Part shown: one piece after another, positions 22,430-33,445 of the stretch
How the letters are laid out: every line of letters starts with the position of its first letter
How positions within the stretch are numbered: position 1 is the stretch's first letter
From: Branchiostoma floridae
Lineage: Eukaryota; Chordata; Leptocardii; Amphioxiformes; Branchiostomatidae
Length of the DNA stretch: 64,000 nt
NCBI RefSeq assembly: GCF_000003815.2
Contig: NC_049990.1
Span: 4,591,803-4,655,802 of the forward strand
Direction: 5' to 3'
Made by a program: the position numbers and the translations under genes
Notes under the pieces: generated by a model
Told to the model about the DNA's origin: nothing
Database searches by the model: none
The model's input: only the letters and a program-made list of their open reading frames with translations

Positions 22430-24830
22430 TGCTGAACAAATCGTCATTCTACTCACGAATAAGGTCACATCTTAAGGCATGATGTATGTCGAGTCTTAAT
22501 GCTCCGAACGGGAGGCAGAACTCGACTTGGGGTTTCTTCAACCCCCTTGAGACGCGACTAAGGTCACATCTTGAAAGTCATGATGTGTGTCAAGTTTTCA
22601 TACATCTTGAGCGGTTAAGGTCTTAAGCCTTCTGTATGTCAAGTTTTCAAACATCTTGGGAGGTTGAGGCCGACTTAAGCCGATAAGGATTCAAGATAGG
22701 AAATTTCCTGCTTTTGTTATGTTGGGGGAGGTTAAAATTGATTTGGGCCTGCTGCTTAGTCATGATGTACACCAAGTTTTCATACATCTTGGGAGGTAGA
22801 GGTCGACTTAAGCCTACTGCTTAGCCCATGAGGATTTAAGATCGTCCTTAGATAGGAAATTTCCTGCTTGGGTGCTATGTTTAGGGAGGTTGACATTGAC
22901 TTGGGCCTGCTGCTTAACCAATAGGCAGTAAAAAATAGATTTTGACACGTCGAGACCCTGTCAAACCGCATCTTAGAACCGCTGCTTCTTTAGATGAGAA
23001 ATTGGACGAGTCACATGGTCGCTTCTTAGTCTTAACTTTAAAGCCTTAAGGGCTCAAGGACCCCCACCCTAAACACGTCGGAAGTGGCCTATCAATGTCT
23101 TAGTCAATGTCAATGTCCTTCGCTTTCTGAGTCTTAGAAGGTTAAAATCCACTTAAGCCTGTTGCTCAGCAGATAAGCTCAGGGTTTAGCCTTGACGTGT
23201 CTTAACTCAACAAGATTAAGTCTTGGAATCTCCACTTCTTTGGACGATTGGGGTTAAAGATTTCCCTTGCTGCGTATGCTGTGTCGTAGGTCGTGTACCC
23301 AATTCTAGCATAGAATGGTTGAGCGACGTTGGCAGGGTTAGTCTTCTTTGGACAAGAAATTCCATGCATTTACAATGTTTGGGAAGGTCAAAATTTACTT
23401 GAGCCTGTTGCTTTCCCGATAAGGCCCCAGGGTTACCTTTGAAGCGTCTTAAGTCAAATCGTACGTCTTGGAATCTCTGCTTCCTTGGACGATTGTTTAG
23501 GACTTGGCTGAGGTTAGAAAATATTCCCTAGCTGCGGTAGACTGTGTCGTAGGTCGTGTCCCCAATTCAACCATAGAACAGTTGAGCGACGTTGGCAGGG
23601 TCAGTCACTAAATAGGGCCATGGGCAACGTCTGCGCTTCTTTGGACAAGAAATTCCCTGCATTTACAATCTTTGGGAAGGTCGAAGTCGACTTGAGCCTG
23701 TGGCTTTTCCGATAACGGTTCAGGATTTACCCATAAAGCAGCTTAAGCCAGCAAGCTTACGTCTTGGAAACTCTGCTTCTTTGGACGATTGTTTGGGACT
23801 TGATTGAGGTTAGAAAAGGTTCCCTATCTGTGGTAGGCTGTGTCGTAGGTCGTGTCCCCAATTTTTCCTTAGATCGGTTGAGCGACGTTGGCAGGGTCAG
23901 TCGCTAAATAGGGCCATGGTCAATGTCTTCGCTTCTTTGGACAAGAAATTCCATGCATTTACAATGTTTGGTGAGGTCGAAGTCGACTTGAGCCTGTGGT
24001 TCAGGATTTACCCATGAAGAAGCTTAAGCCAGCAAGATCGCGTCTTGGAATCTCTGCTTCTTTGGAGTGATTGTTTGGGACTTGATTGAGGTTAGAAAAT
24101 GTTCCCTATCTGTGGTAGACTGTGTCGTAGGTCGTGTCCCCAATTCTACCATAGAACAGTTGAGCGACGTTGGCAGGGTCAGTCGCTAAACAGGGCCGTG
24201 GTCAATGTCTTCGCTTCTTTGGACAAGAAATACCCCACATTTACAGTGTTTGGGAAGGTCGAAGTCGACTTGAGCCTGTGGCTTTGCCGATAACGGTTCA
24301 GGATTTACCCATGAAGCAGCTTAAGCCAGCAAGTTTGCGTCTTAGAATATCTGCTTCTTTGGACGATTGTTTGGGACTTGATTGAGGTTAGAAAAGGTTC
24401 CCTATCCGTGGTAGACTGTGTCGTAGGTCGTGTCCCCAAATCTACTATTGAAAAGTTGAGCGACGTTGGCAGGGTCAGTCGCTAAACAGGGCCATGTTCA
24501 ATGTCTCCGCTTCTTTGGACAAGAAATTCCCCACATTTACAGTGTTTGGGGAGGCAGAAGTCGACTTGAGCCTGTTTCTTATCCGACAAGGCCTGAGGAT
24601 TTACCCTTCGGAATCGCCCAAGATTTCGTCTTGGAATATCTGCTTCCTTGGACGATTGTTTAAGACTTGGCTGAGGTCAGAAATGATTTCCTAACTGCGT
24701 ACACTGTGTCAGAGGTCGTATCCCCAATTCCATCACAGATCGGTTAAGCGTCAATGAGCGACGTCGGCAGGGGTAAGGCTCTAAACGGGGTCACGGTCAA
24801 TGTGAAGATTTTCCACCCGACTGAAGTTCT
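22430..24830. repeat. Tandem array, about 290-bp unit, six recognisable copies
   Basis: The marker TCTTGGAATCTCTGCTTC (or close variants) recurs at about 23221, 23466, 23762, 24043, 24340 and 24629, giving periods of 245, 296, 281, 297 and 289. Each unit also carries TGTGTCGTAGGTCGTGTCCC, GAGCGACGTTGGCAGGGT, TTTGGACAAGAAAT and CGACTTGAGCCTGT. To the left (22430-23200) units are shorter and diverged but keep TAGGAAATTTCCTGC and AGGTCGACTTAAGCC. Periods not divisible by three and frequent stops argue against coding. It is a minisatellite or satellite-like block of unknown role. Confidence 0.9.
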
Positions 24831-24967
24831 GACGTGAAGGCTTGACCTCAGGGGCTAACCAGAGTCGGCTGCTGCCAGTATGTATTATTCGTCCAGAGGA
24901 ACTAACAAAACGGTCAGAACTAGTCCTCTGGGTTGCTGAAACTCCATCTTCCAATTGCAATGCAGGA

Positions 24968-25290
24968 TAATCTCCAAGCAGATCCTACGGTAGCATAAGA
25001 TAGTAAGTGGAGTTTGATAGGATCCTAGCGATTAGCTGTTAATAGCCTTTGAGCCTCCGTCCCCGAGCAGAGGTTGGTGGGAAGGTCGGTCGAAAAACAA
25101 TTATGAAAGGAAAAGGTCACGACTTTTCCCACCAACCTCTGCTTGGAGAGTATGAAGAGCTGCCAGAGGAGTGAAGCCGGCCTAGGAGTGTGTTTGGCTA
25201 CCGGAGGCCGATGACACCCTTTCGCCAACCATACGCCTTAGCCAGCTTTGATAGTATTTTATGCCACTGGTAAATCTGCCTGGAGATTAT
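24968..25290. mobile_element. TIR element TAATCTCCAAGCAGATC, with flanking repeat and nested MITE
   Basis: The left end TAATCTCCAAGCAGATCCTA is inverted to the right end ..AAATCTGCCTGGAGATTAT. TGCAGGA flanks both sides exactly (24961-24967 and 25291-25297), so a 7- or 8-bp target duplication is likely, as in hAT-type elements. The interior shares GAGGAGTGAAGCCGGCCTAGGA with copies at 26508 and 63763. A second element lies inside at about 25052-25152. Confidence 0.8.
25052..25152. mobile_element. Nested MITE, CTCTCCAAGCAGAGGTTG family
   Basis: Left GAGCAGAGGTTGGTGGGAA pairs with right TTCCCACCAACCTCTGCTT, which continues into GGAGAGTA. It lies inside the 24968 element and shares end sequence with 45406 and 48200. 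About 100 bp, hairpin-forming and non-coding. Confidence 0.7.
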
Positions 25291-25304
25291 TGCAGGACTC
25301 TCCC

Positions 25305-25690
25305 TAAGGCCATGTAGATTTGATTACATTGTATATGGGTGACATCCTCGCGCGCATCAATTTTCAACTGTTTCAAAAAAGTTTTCGACCATGATGTAAA
25401 TCGTACAAAGATCGTACGTGATGTTTGGGTATACCTCTGTCACATTTGGCGAAAATCGATCGGACGACGATTCTGCGGCAATCGCCCGAGCCTCGCTTAT
25501 AATAATAACCTAATTGCACAACAATTGTACAGGGTACAAAGTATAGCTTATATGAGACAGGGACGGTTTCATGTGAAAAATACGCGCAACCCTCTGTCGA
25601 TCTTAAATATGGCCGATCTTCCATCGATACGCCCGAAGGTCGTGGATATTGTGATAGGGGTATTTGAAGATAATTTTTTTGCGACTTAAT
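25305..25690. repeat. Dispersed repeat with GGCCATGT-GATTTGATTA core
   Basis: The first 110 bases align with 41240-41350: GGCCATGTAGATTTGATTA, then GTGACATCC, GCGCATCAATTTTC and a GATCGTACAAAG block. A plus-strand frame of 116 codons (25339-25689) runs across it but has no recognised motif and stays open only in this copy. It may be a transposon or an old conserved repeat; I cannot name it. Confidence 0.5.
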
Positions 25691-26507
25691 TCCTCAAAAT
25701 TTGACCATTTAGGGAACGAGTTACAGACCTACAGCACCATCTTGCTCTAAATTCATGGGAAGAGCTTTCAACTCCATGCCCCGAAGAAGGTCAAAGTCAA
25801 AGACAAAATATGCCAACAAAGTTGGCAACATATCAACCACATCGTTTTTGTCCTATTAGTCTATTCATGCGCTAATTGTAAGCTCGTTAACGTTAGCGTC
25901 TCCGGATCATTAGAGAGGTAAACACGCCTGTATTATAACAAATGAATGGTACAGTGATTGTCATATGGTAAATAAATGCATAATAAATCTTACTAGATTC
26001 GAATTATAAAACAATAAAGCTTAACATACGTGAATCCCCTGTATCTCGATACAATCAGATGGGGCTAGATTTCTTTTCTAATTTCAATGCAATGTTTTCT
26101 GTATCTACCAATTATTGCATTGTGACAGTTGCAAACATACACCAGAAATACCTGCACAGATTCAATTCTACCAGCACTAGAAACCTGCATATGCCCAGTA
26201 CATGGACTAGTGCCGGTAGACATACATAGAAATACCTGCACAGCTCCAGCACTAACCTGTATTTTCGAGCCCTGTCATTATTCATTGCCTCATTGTGAGC
26301 TCGTTAGAGGCGAATCATTAGAGAGGTAAATACGCCTGTGTAACTACCGACCGGTGGGGAGTCAATTAACTTTGGAACATAATAAATGTCCTGTATAAAG
26401 TGATGTGACTCAATTAGAGCGGTACAACAAAGTCTGTCGGGTTGAGAAAATAGTTATTTTTCATCCACGTACCCCCTAAAAAGTCTTACGAGGACTGCCT
26501 TGTCACC
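25691..26507. other. Non-coding with a 400-bp-spaced duplication
   Basis: A block ending CATTAGAGAGGTAAA-ACGCCTGT occurs near 25903-25931 and 26309-26337, each preceded by a diverged GAGCTCGTTA. A short repeat of AGAAATACCTGCACAG occurs near 26145 and 26230. No gene is recognised. Confidence 0.5.
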
Positions 26508-26665
26508 TAATCTCCAAGCAGATCCTACGGTAGCATAAGGTAGTATCAAAAGCTGTCAGAGGAGTGAAGCCGGCCTAGGAGTGCACATGTGTTTTGCTAC
26601 CGCTTCACTCCCCTGACAGCTTTTGATACTATCTTACGGCTACCGTAGGATCTTCTTGGAGATTA
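26508..26665. mobile_element. Foldback element, TAATCTCCAAGCAGATCC family
   Basis: The 158-bp element is almost entirely an inverted repeat. The left arm TAATCTCCAAGCAGATCCTACGG.. pairs with the right arm ..CCGTAGGATCTTCTTGGAGATTA, and AGTATCAAAAGCTGTCAG pairs with CTGACAGCTTTTGATACT. Only about 25 bases of loop remain. It is related to 24968 and 63763. It would form a long RNA hairpin if transcribed. Confidence 0.85.
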
Positions 26666-26676
26666 TATAATCTATA

Positions 26677-26827
26677 TAGCCACCATAGCAGGTTCTCTGT
26701 GCCTTTTGTCGTCTCTTGGGGGCTCATAACAAAGTTTTGCTGGTCGATTCTTTTTGTACTGGGTCGCTTGTGCTGAGTCGGCCAGCAAAACCCTCAAAAT
26801 ACGGAAAAAAGAGCCTGCTATGGAGGC
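26677..26827. mobile_element. MITE, CATAGCAGG family
   Basis: The ends TAGCCACCATAGCAGGTTCTC and GAGCCTGCTATGGAGGCT are inverted. The interior CTGGTCGATTCTTTTTGTACTGG, GGTCGCTTGT and CCAGCAAAAC matches the 14081 and 18931 copies. It abuts the 26508 foldback element. Confidence 0.75.
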
Positions 26828-26829
26828 TT

Positions 26830-27150
26830 CACACAGGGGTTTATGTCATGAGTCAGGTCTGCTATCATCATGAGTGGCAGAATATTCACCTTATTTCGAC
26901 AGTTCCTGCTATTTTCAGTCATCACATGAGTTGGACGGGAGGGGGGCAAACTTAAAGGTCAACATGTAACGTGGAAAAGTCTTACGAGGACTACCGAGTC
27001 CCGACACTCTGCCTGACAGAAGTATATGTCATGAGTAGTGGCAAAATATTAAGCGTATTTCGACAGTTCCTTCTATTTTCAGGCATCAAATGAGTTGGGG
27101 CTCGGGGTAGGCAAACTTAAAGGTCAACATGTGCCGTGTAGAGCTGCCGA
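26830..27150. repeat. Tandem duplication, about 165-bp unit
   Basis: TGTCATGAGT, ATTTCGACAGTTCCT-CTATTTTCAG and GGCAAACTTAAAGGTCAACATGT recur in the same order about 160-170 bases apart. AAGTCTTACGAGGACT also occurs near 26480 and 26980. Non-coding. Confidence 0.7.
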
Positions 27151-29050
27151 TACCGTGAGACAGACTGACACACACAAAAGACGCGACCTCAGGTTAAGAC
27201 GTAAGGACTTGAAAATCGATACAAACTGGGAAAAGCTCGACGTGGGAAATAGTTTTCCGTCCTCTCGTTGTGTTGCTAAAGTCGTATGGGCAGGGTGACA
27301 GAAAAGTTTGTAAGTTTCTTTGACTAGTCGTATGACAAGGCAGTTCTACGTAAGAAAATACCCTGAGCGTTAAGCTATAGCTACTACATGGAATACTATT
27401 AGGTTGTTGCAGAACTAAACAAAGATTTTATTTAATTTCTTGGTCTAGTCAAAAGACATTTCTACAAGTCAGCAAGCGCCTCGTGCACTACGACTGCGAT
27501 GCTAGAACTAAACAAAACGTAGAGCCGTCAGTATGTGACTCTTAAGCCCACCTTTACACCAGACAAAAGATGGTAAGACGCACGTACCTTACGTTTCAGC
27601 CCACACAGCGAGAGTAGGACGAGGGTCTGCTACTTCCACAGAATGACTCCTCAGCAACTCCACTCCAACACGTGTTCGACAGATTCGCCACAACACCGAC
27701 TTGACATCGCTCCAACTGTAACAAACGAAACGGATTCTCAGGACCAAAAGTTGCAGACGATGTTTGGGTCCGAACGTAAACACTGCCGGACTGGGACGTG
27801 GTGCTACAGCACATAGCCGGAGACACGCACCCCTGAACAAGCGTAAGAAGGGAACAGGTGACTTGCTGCTTCAAGAACAATGCAAACAAAGTCTTAAAGA
27901 AGGCGCATTAAGAACAGGAGGGTTGTAATCCCTTACGAAAACCCCGCCGTCAAACAAGTGTTGGTGTAGGGGCGAGGGGATCCGCTATAGACAAAACAAC
28001 GGATGGCGAGGCATGATTAAAGTTGTTACTGTTCGAACCAGGAAAAGCATTCGGAGAGCGCAAACCTACGTCACTAATAATGTAAGGAAAACAGAAAACA
28101 TCTTAACAAGATTCAACAGCTACCAATGCGTATCCTCTACAACTTATTACAAACAGAACCTGTGAGTTACTAAGTGTCCACATTTCTTCTCAAATCTTGT
28201 TTTGTTATTGTAAAAACGTCTGCCATAGTCGTCAACCTGAGGTCTCCCTCTTCGCCTTGCCCTTTTTTTCTATAAAAGTAAATGTTGTTCTCCTGTCGAA
28301 AGGAATGCCCCCCCCCCCTAAATAAAACACAACTTAATCTCCCTGAAGTGGGACTGTGACCTCTTAGCGTGACCTTACAGGTGTACTTTGTAGAACACAT
28401 TACGCACACAAAAGGCCAAAGGTCTTGTTCTGACATTGTCACGAAGCACAGGTAGTGGTACCACTTATGTTTTCCTGTTTTGGTTATTGTGGTTTCCTTT
28501 ATTTTCTGCTAGTTCTTGGAAGGGATCATAGGAGTTTCCGAGTTAACGAGTTCGAACGCTTTCCTCTTCATCTTCATTATTTTTCTGACAAGCCCAATGG
28601 TTCCTTAGTCATGGTCAGGATTTACCTCAATGGACTTGAATAGTAAATGACATTTGAAAACCCCTGCATGCTATAAATAGGAAAATATATTAAAGAATGT
28701 CTATACGCTAAAAATCCCTCCAATGATTGTAAAAGACCATTTTCACCCCATACTATGTACCCCTGTATTAAATAGATAAGTCTCATACAACTGTAGTTAT
28801 GTATCAGTAGATGCAATGCTTGTACAATTGTTGCGCAATAAAGTTTTATGATCCAAACTTCAGGCACCAACGTGTGAAGAATGTATATAAAACACTGGCA
28901 CACGACAACATACGCTTTGTAGTGTCTTTTGGGAAATTAGCTATTCCTGATTATAATTGCGCGCATCCGTCAAATGTCGTTTGGATTATTACAACTGCAA
29001 GCATACTGTGATGAAGGTTGAAACAAAGGGAAAACAGCAATTAAAAATTA
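27151..29050. other. No recognised gene; weak minus-strand exon candidate at 27590-27840
   Basis: Around 27590-27890 two overlapping minus-strand frames of 83 and 97 codons lead towards a good donor (AAG|GTACGT near 27590), but neither encodes recognisable protein. It could be a 5' untranslated exon. Near 28811-28850 a GCGCAATAAAGTTTTATG patch resembles LINE 3' tails. A C-run of about 10 bases lies at 28308-28318. Confidence 0.35.
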
Positions 29051-29099
29051 TGACACGCTGTGTTTCAGTTGTCATGCGATTCTTTAATGTCTTACCGCA

Positions 29100-29300
29100 G
29101 TTTGAGAATATTTTCTCTCTTAGCAGGAGTGAGTTCATCTCCTGCTGTATGCAAAAGATACCTCAAACTCTTCAAGACCTTAGGTAAACATAGATTTAGA
29201 ATAGTACTATCACTCTCAAAGTTAGTTCATAGTCAATTGCATGCAGAAAAGAAGTCAGACTCTTCAGATAGCTTAGAAAGAAATAGATTTAGAATATAGC
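29100..29300. repeat. Diverged tandem duplication, about 100-bp unit
   Basis: TGCATGCAGAAAAGAAGTCAGACTCTTCAGA resembles TGTATGCAAAAGATACCTCAAACTCTTCAAGA, and each is followed by a TAGATTTAGAATA block (near 29190 and 29284). Old and non-coding. Confidence 0.5.
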
Positions 29301-29351
29301 TTTCATTTCGATCTTAATTCATTGATATATGCCATTAGTAGTATATATATA

Positions 29352-29806
29352 GTAGTTTTCATCGCCACAGTGGAGTCCATTCTTCTTTATGGGAGCGAAA
29401 CTTGGACACTCACAAAATCCTCCATAAAAAGTCTGAACGGGTGCTACACGCGGATGCTTCGCATGTGTTTAAATGTCTCCTGGATGCAGAAACTCTCCAA
29501 CGAACAGCTGTATCAAGACTTACCGCCCATTTCAGAAAAAATCAAGGCTAGGAGACTGAAACTTGCTGCTCACTGTGTCCGACACACCGACATTATTGCA
29601 TCCAAACTAGTTTTATGGGAGCCTACAAAAGGGAGGAAAAGCCGGGGAAGACCCAAAGTCAACTACATCGACAATCTTAGAGCCGACACTAACCTACATG
29701 ATGTGAGGGAAATCCAGTCCTTGATGAAAGACAGGGAGGAGTGGAGACGACTTTCTAGCTTGGCTCGAGCGGGAGCTCGACCAAAGTAAAGTAAGTAAGT
29801 AAGTAT
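29352..29806 (+). mobile_element. Non-LTR retrotransposon (LINE) 3' end fragment
   Basis: A frame open to the stop at 29787-29789 encodes the region downstream of a LINE reverse transcriptase: ESILLYGSETWTLTKS, YTRMLRM, an LPPISEKIKARRLKLAAHC block and KGRKSRGRPKVNYIDNL. This ESxLLYGxETWTLT..GRPxxxYID layout is common in animal LINE C-termini. The stop is followed at once by a short (GTAA)n tail, which marks the element's 3' end. The catalytic reverse-transcriptase domain and endonuclease are missing, so it is a 5'-truncated, dead copy. There is no frameshift in the retained 140 or so codons, suggesting a fairly young insertion. Confidence 0.85.
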
Positions 29807-29829
29807 ACATATCTTGAATGTCACTGTTT

Positions 29830-30160
29830 TGCTTTGCGCTGCTTGCAATTAACATTCGGTACGATAAAGTTGCACATTATTTGTTTTAACTTCAAAAAAA
29901 GGCTAAAAGATATTCTCCACCAGCCACCTTTAGTTGCTGAAAAAATATCAGAAATTGTTTGAATGTCTGTGGTCCGTTATATGTAACTCCGTTAGGACAT
30001 TGTTCACACGAGTTGGCCAATGTCTACCATTACTTAAATTAGTACTAGTCTAGTGGTCTAAAAAAAGAATTTGGCCAAATAGGGACAATAAGTTTCCGTG
30101 GGTCTTTTGCAGTCTATTCGCCGGCCGGACAGTTCACTCCTAGGCCAATTATCCCCTACG
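29830..30160. other. Non-coding with MITE fragment at 30030-30160
   Basis: AGAATTTGGCCAAATAGGGACAATA followed by GCCGGCCGGACAGTTCACTCCTAGGCCAATTA is the reverse complement of parts of 48.0-48.7 kb. It is a partial copy of that repeat. Confidence 0.5.
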
Positions 30161-30169
30161 TATATGTAT

Positions 30170-30270
30170 ATATAGAGAGAGGGGGGAGAGAGAGACAGAC
30201 AGACAGACGCAGAGAGAGACAGGGACAGAGGCAGACAGACACAGAGAGAGAGAGAGAGAGAGAGAGAACT
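30170..30270. repeat. (GA)n/(GACA)n microsatellite
   Basis: Imperfect GA, GACA and GAGAGA runs cover about 100 bases. Confidence 0.9.
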
Positions 30271-30540
30271 TTTATTCCTAACTAAGTCCCCTAATTCGCT
30301 ACATGTAGGTGAGAACCAAGGCACGCTTCCAGAAAATTGAATTTGAGCTGGTTTATCACAAATGTCGCACCGTTGGTTTTATGTAGTTTTTCTCCACAGT
30401 TAACCGCGTATTGCACAATATAGTACTGTTCCCACGGTTTTTACAGGCGCACACCCGGACTGTTCCTACACCTTTATGCCGCTTGTCTAATGTAATGGAA
30501 CGGTTTTGGTATTCCCGCACACACGTTACGAGCGTGCATC

Positions 30541-31645
30541 ACAACGGAACTGTCAAACCGTAATCTCATAAGCGCCTTGCCGTATGGCGTAAGTTCACAT
30601 CGCATCGTCTGGAGCATGTGTAAGTATGGTCATAATCTTTAAAGGGGCGCACATATCGTACGATTTTACTTCCATGAAAAATTGAGGTAATGTTTTGGGT
30701 GTGTCTTTGTGTCTTTGTGGTGGGATATTTGTGGTCAGCATAAGTTTAGAACGTCTGCATAGATCGAGATTATGTATGGTATGTGGGTAGGTCATAGGAA
30801 GAAGAAAGTCAAGGTCGATTATGGGCCACCTAGCGGCTTTCCTGTGTACTGCAGTAAAATCTATAGCTATTGTATATTTTGCACTGGAACGACGGAACTG
30901 TCAACCTGTAATCTCATAAGCGCCTTGCCGTACGGCGTAAGTTCACCTCGGAATGTCTGAGGCATGTGTAAGTATGGTCATAATCTTTAAAGGGGCGCTC
31001 ATATCGTACGATTTTACTTCCATGAAAAATGTAGGTACTGTTTTGGGTGTGTCTATGTGTCTGTGTGGTGGGATATTTATGGTCAGCATAACTTTAGACC
31101 GTCTGTATAGATCGAGATTATGTTTGGTATGTGGGTAGGTCTTGGGAAGACGAAGATCAATATTGCTTATAGACCCCCTGGTGACTTTCCTTAGTAGTGC
31201 AGCGGAACTTTGGGGTTTTGTATCTTTTGCAGCACGACGGAACTGTCAAACTGTAATTCCTATAAGCGCCTTGCCGTATGGCGTAAGTTCACCACGCAAC
31301 GTCTTCGGCATGTGTAAGTATGGCCATAATCTTCAATGTTCAATATGGGATCTTTACAGCCATGAAAAACGGACGTATTGTCTTTTTCTATATACGATAT
31401 TTTGTCGCCAGCATAACGCAAGAACGTCTGTATGGATCGAGATTATGTTTGGCATGTTGGTCTTGGGAAGAAGAAAGTGAAGGTCGATTATGGGCCACCT
31501 AGCGGATTTCCTTGATACTGCAGCAGAACTTACAGCTCTTGTATCTCTTGCATCGCAATGGAATAGCCAGACGGTAATCCCAATAAGTGCCTTACCGCAT
31601 GACGTGCATTCACACCGGAACGTCAGGCTGAAACATAAAAGCACA
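30541..31645 (+). repeat. Tandem array, about 345-bp unit, just over three copies
   Basis: ACGGAACTGTCAA recurs at about 30544, 30892 and 31237, with a diverged fourth near 31557. Each copy holds TAAGCGCCTTGCCGTA-GGCGTAAG, ATGTGTAAGTATGG, AGATCGAGATTATGT and, in most, GGGCCACCTAGCGG. Single fragments of the same core occur at 5.82, 6.11 and 62.21 kb. It contains no convincing coding frame. Confidence 0.9.
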
Positions 31646-31839
31646 AAAACTTGGCTGGTTACTAGCATAATCTTCGGAAATGATAACAATAAATGAGTTC
31701 TCATGACATCTCAAGCCTATTTGAACAATTGTAAGCATGGATCAAACTTTCGGTACGCACAATTTGATCCGGTGGATTAAATATGCCCGCGCTCGCTTTT
31801 GTTGTACATGCGTAAAACTGGATTATGATAGCGTTATGG

Positions 31840-32900
31840 ATGATTTGTTTGGAAAATGCCTTCTCCTTAGGGATCATTTCATAGTTATAAGGTATGGAGA
31901 AATATCTTTAATGAAGATCATGCAATCCCCCTTGCAGGTTCCTTAGAGAATGCAAATTACAACATGTGCCATTATTAGATGTTACAGATAACGATGTATT
32001 AAGAAGAAGGGATAAGTCACGTTTTATGGTATAAACAGGTGTAACCTACACGCACGAGTTAAGCCGAGATGTGTCCCTGGCAAATATTAGAGCTTTATTT
32101 CATAGTTATACTACTTTAGGAAATATCTTGACTCAAGATAGAGCAATCCTCTAGCAGTCTCCTTCGAGAATGCAAATCACGCGGCGTAATTCAATGTTAC
32201 GAATCACTTCTTGAGACAGAGAAACAGGTAGCCGACTGTCACAAGGTGTCACGCACGAGTTAGGCCGAAATGTTTCCCTTGAAAATGTTAGAGCTTTATT
32301 TCATGGTTATACGACTTAAGGAAATATCTTCAGTTGACACAAGATAGAGCAATCCTCCAGCAGCATCCTTCGAGAATGCAAATTATGTGGCATAATTCGA
32401 TTACGGATCACTTCTTGAGATTCGCGTGATGTGGCCGACTGTGTTAAGTCAAAACTAATCACGAGTTAAGCCGAACGTGCCCCTGGAAGATATCAGAGCA
32501 TTATTTTATAGTAATAAGACTTTAGGAATTATCTCGAGTCAAGATAGAACAAGCCCCTAGCAGCCTCCCTCGAGAATGGAAATTATGCATAATTCGATGT
32601 TACGGATCACTTCTTAAGACAGTTTCGCGTATTGTGGCCGACCATGGCAAATAGTAGAGCACAGTTACATAATTTTAAGGGAAATATCTTGAATCAAGAT
32701 CGGTAATCCCTCAGTACCAAATTCCTTAGAGAATGCCAATCCCAACGCGATTGGCACACCCATAATGTGCTCAGAACAAGGAAGAATTCACGTTTTATAG
32801 TAGAAACAGGTGGTCGCCAGTCACAACATACAAGAGTACCGTACACGCACGAGTGCAGCTGAATTGTGCCGCTTGCAAATATATCAGCCTTGCTATTTGC
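31840..32900 (+). repeat. Tandem array, about 200-bp unit, about five copies
   Basis: CACGAGTTAAGCCGA (or close) occurs at about 32053, 32254 and 32460, with a diverged form at 32848. Each unit continues with TTAGAGC-TTATTTCATAGTTAT, GGAAATATCTT, CAAGATAGAGCAATCC and a GAGAATGCAAAT block. Leading and trailing units share TCACGTTTTAT-GTA-AAACAGGTG. Non-coding. Confidence 0.85.
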
Positions 32901-32981
32901 TTATGGATTCGTATGAAGTACTTGCAATATTGCGTCGCATTCTTGAACGTATTTACTCTATCCCATCCAACTCTGACCAGG

Positions 32982-33445
32982 GATGTCCCTGTAGCTCAAC
33001 TGGTAGCAGCCTCGCAGTTCAGCTTCTGGTTGCAATTAGTAATATCAAGCAGACAGACTACGCTGGCTACTATAGTGAGAATGATTTGTAAGGAGAGTTT
33101 TGCTATCAGAGGAGATGAACCTTAGCATGGACTGACTCCCCTGGCCAATTTCCCGATTTTTTTGCCGAATTCACCTCCGTAGGAAGGCCTGGTGGAGGCT
33201 ACCAATTAGCTGGTAGCTAGGAGATCCCGGTACAATACATGGTAGGACATCACAGATAACGTTGCGGCTTTACTTGTTTTTCGGAAGGGAAGTAAAACGG
33301 GGCTTCCGTGTTCGAGGAGGTGCCTTAAGCAAGTTAAAGGGGAAGGGCTAGCAACCCCTTCCTGTAGAAAACATACCCTGCTACTGAAACAGATAAATTT
33401 ACTGACCTATGTGCCACTAGCACTAGGCACTACAAGGGTTCGAAC
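32982..33445 (+). mobile_element. tRNA-derived SINE, family B, with MITE insert
   Basis: The 5' part CCTGTAGCTCAACTGGTAGCAGC is an A-box-like tRNA head. The 3' part (CTGTAGAAAACATACCCTGCTACTGAAACAG, then ACCTATGTGCCACTAG..TAGGCACTAC) matches 48.84-49.03 kb and 49.84-49.92 kb. Between them lies the 33048-33202 MITE. Confidence 0.6.
33048..33202 (+). mobile_element. MITE, TCTCTACCAGACTGACT family, nested in a SINE-like unit
   Basis: AGACAGACTACGCTGGCTACTAT, GGAGAGTTTTGCTA, GCATGGACTGACTCCCCTGGCC and CCTGGTGGAGGCTACC align in order with 19126-19327. It is shorter than that copy, with an internal deletion. Non-coding. Confidence 0.7.

Noticed and set aside
24099-24694. Several 60-70-codon frames that resemble each other
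   Set aside because: They recur because of the 290-bp tandem units, whose period is not a multiple of three. Stops interrupt each copy.
27589-27889. Minus-strand frames of 83 and 97 codons near a good donor
   Set aside because: Two overlapping frames are equally open and neither matches a family. Kept only as a note on a possible untranslated exon.
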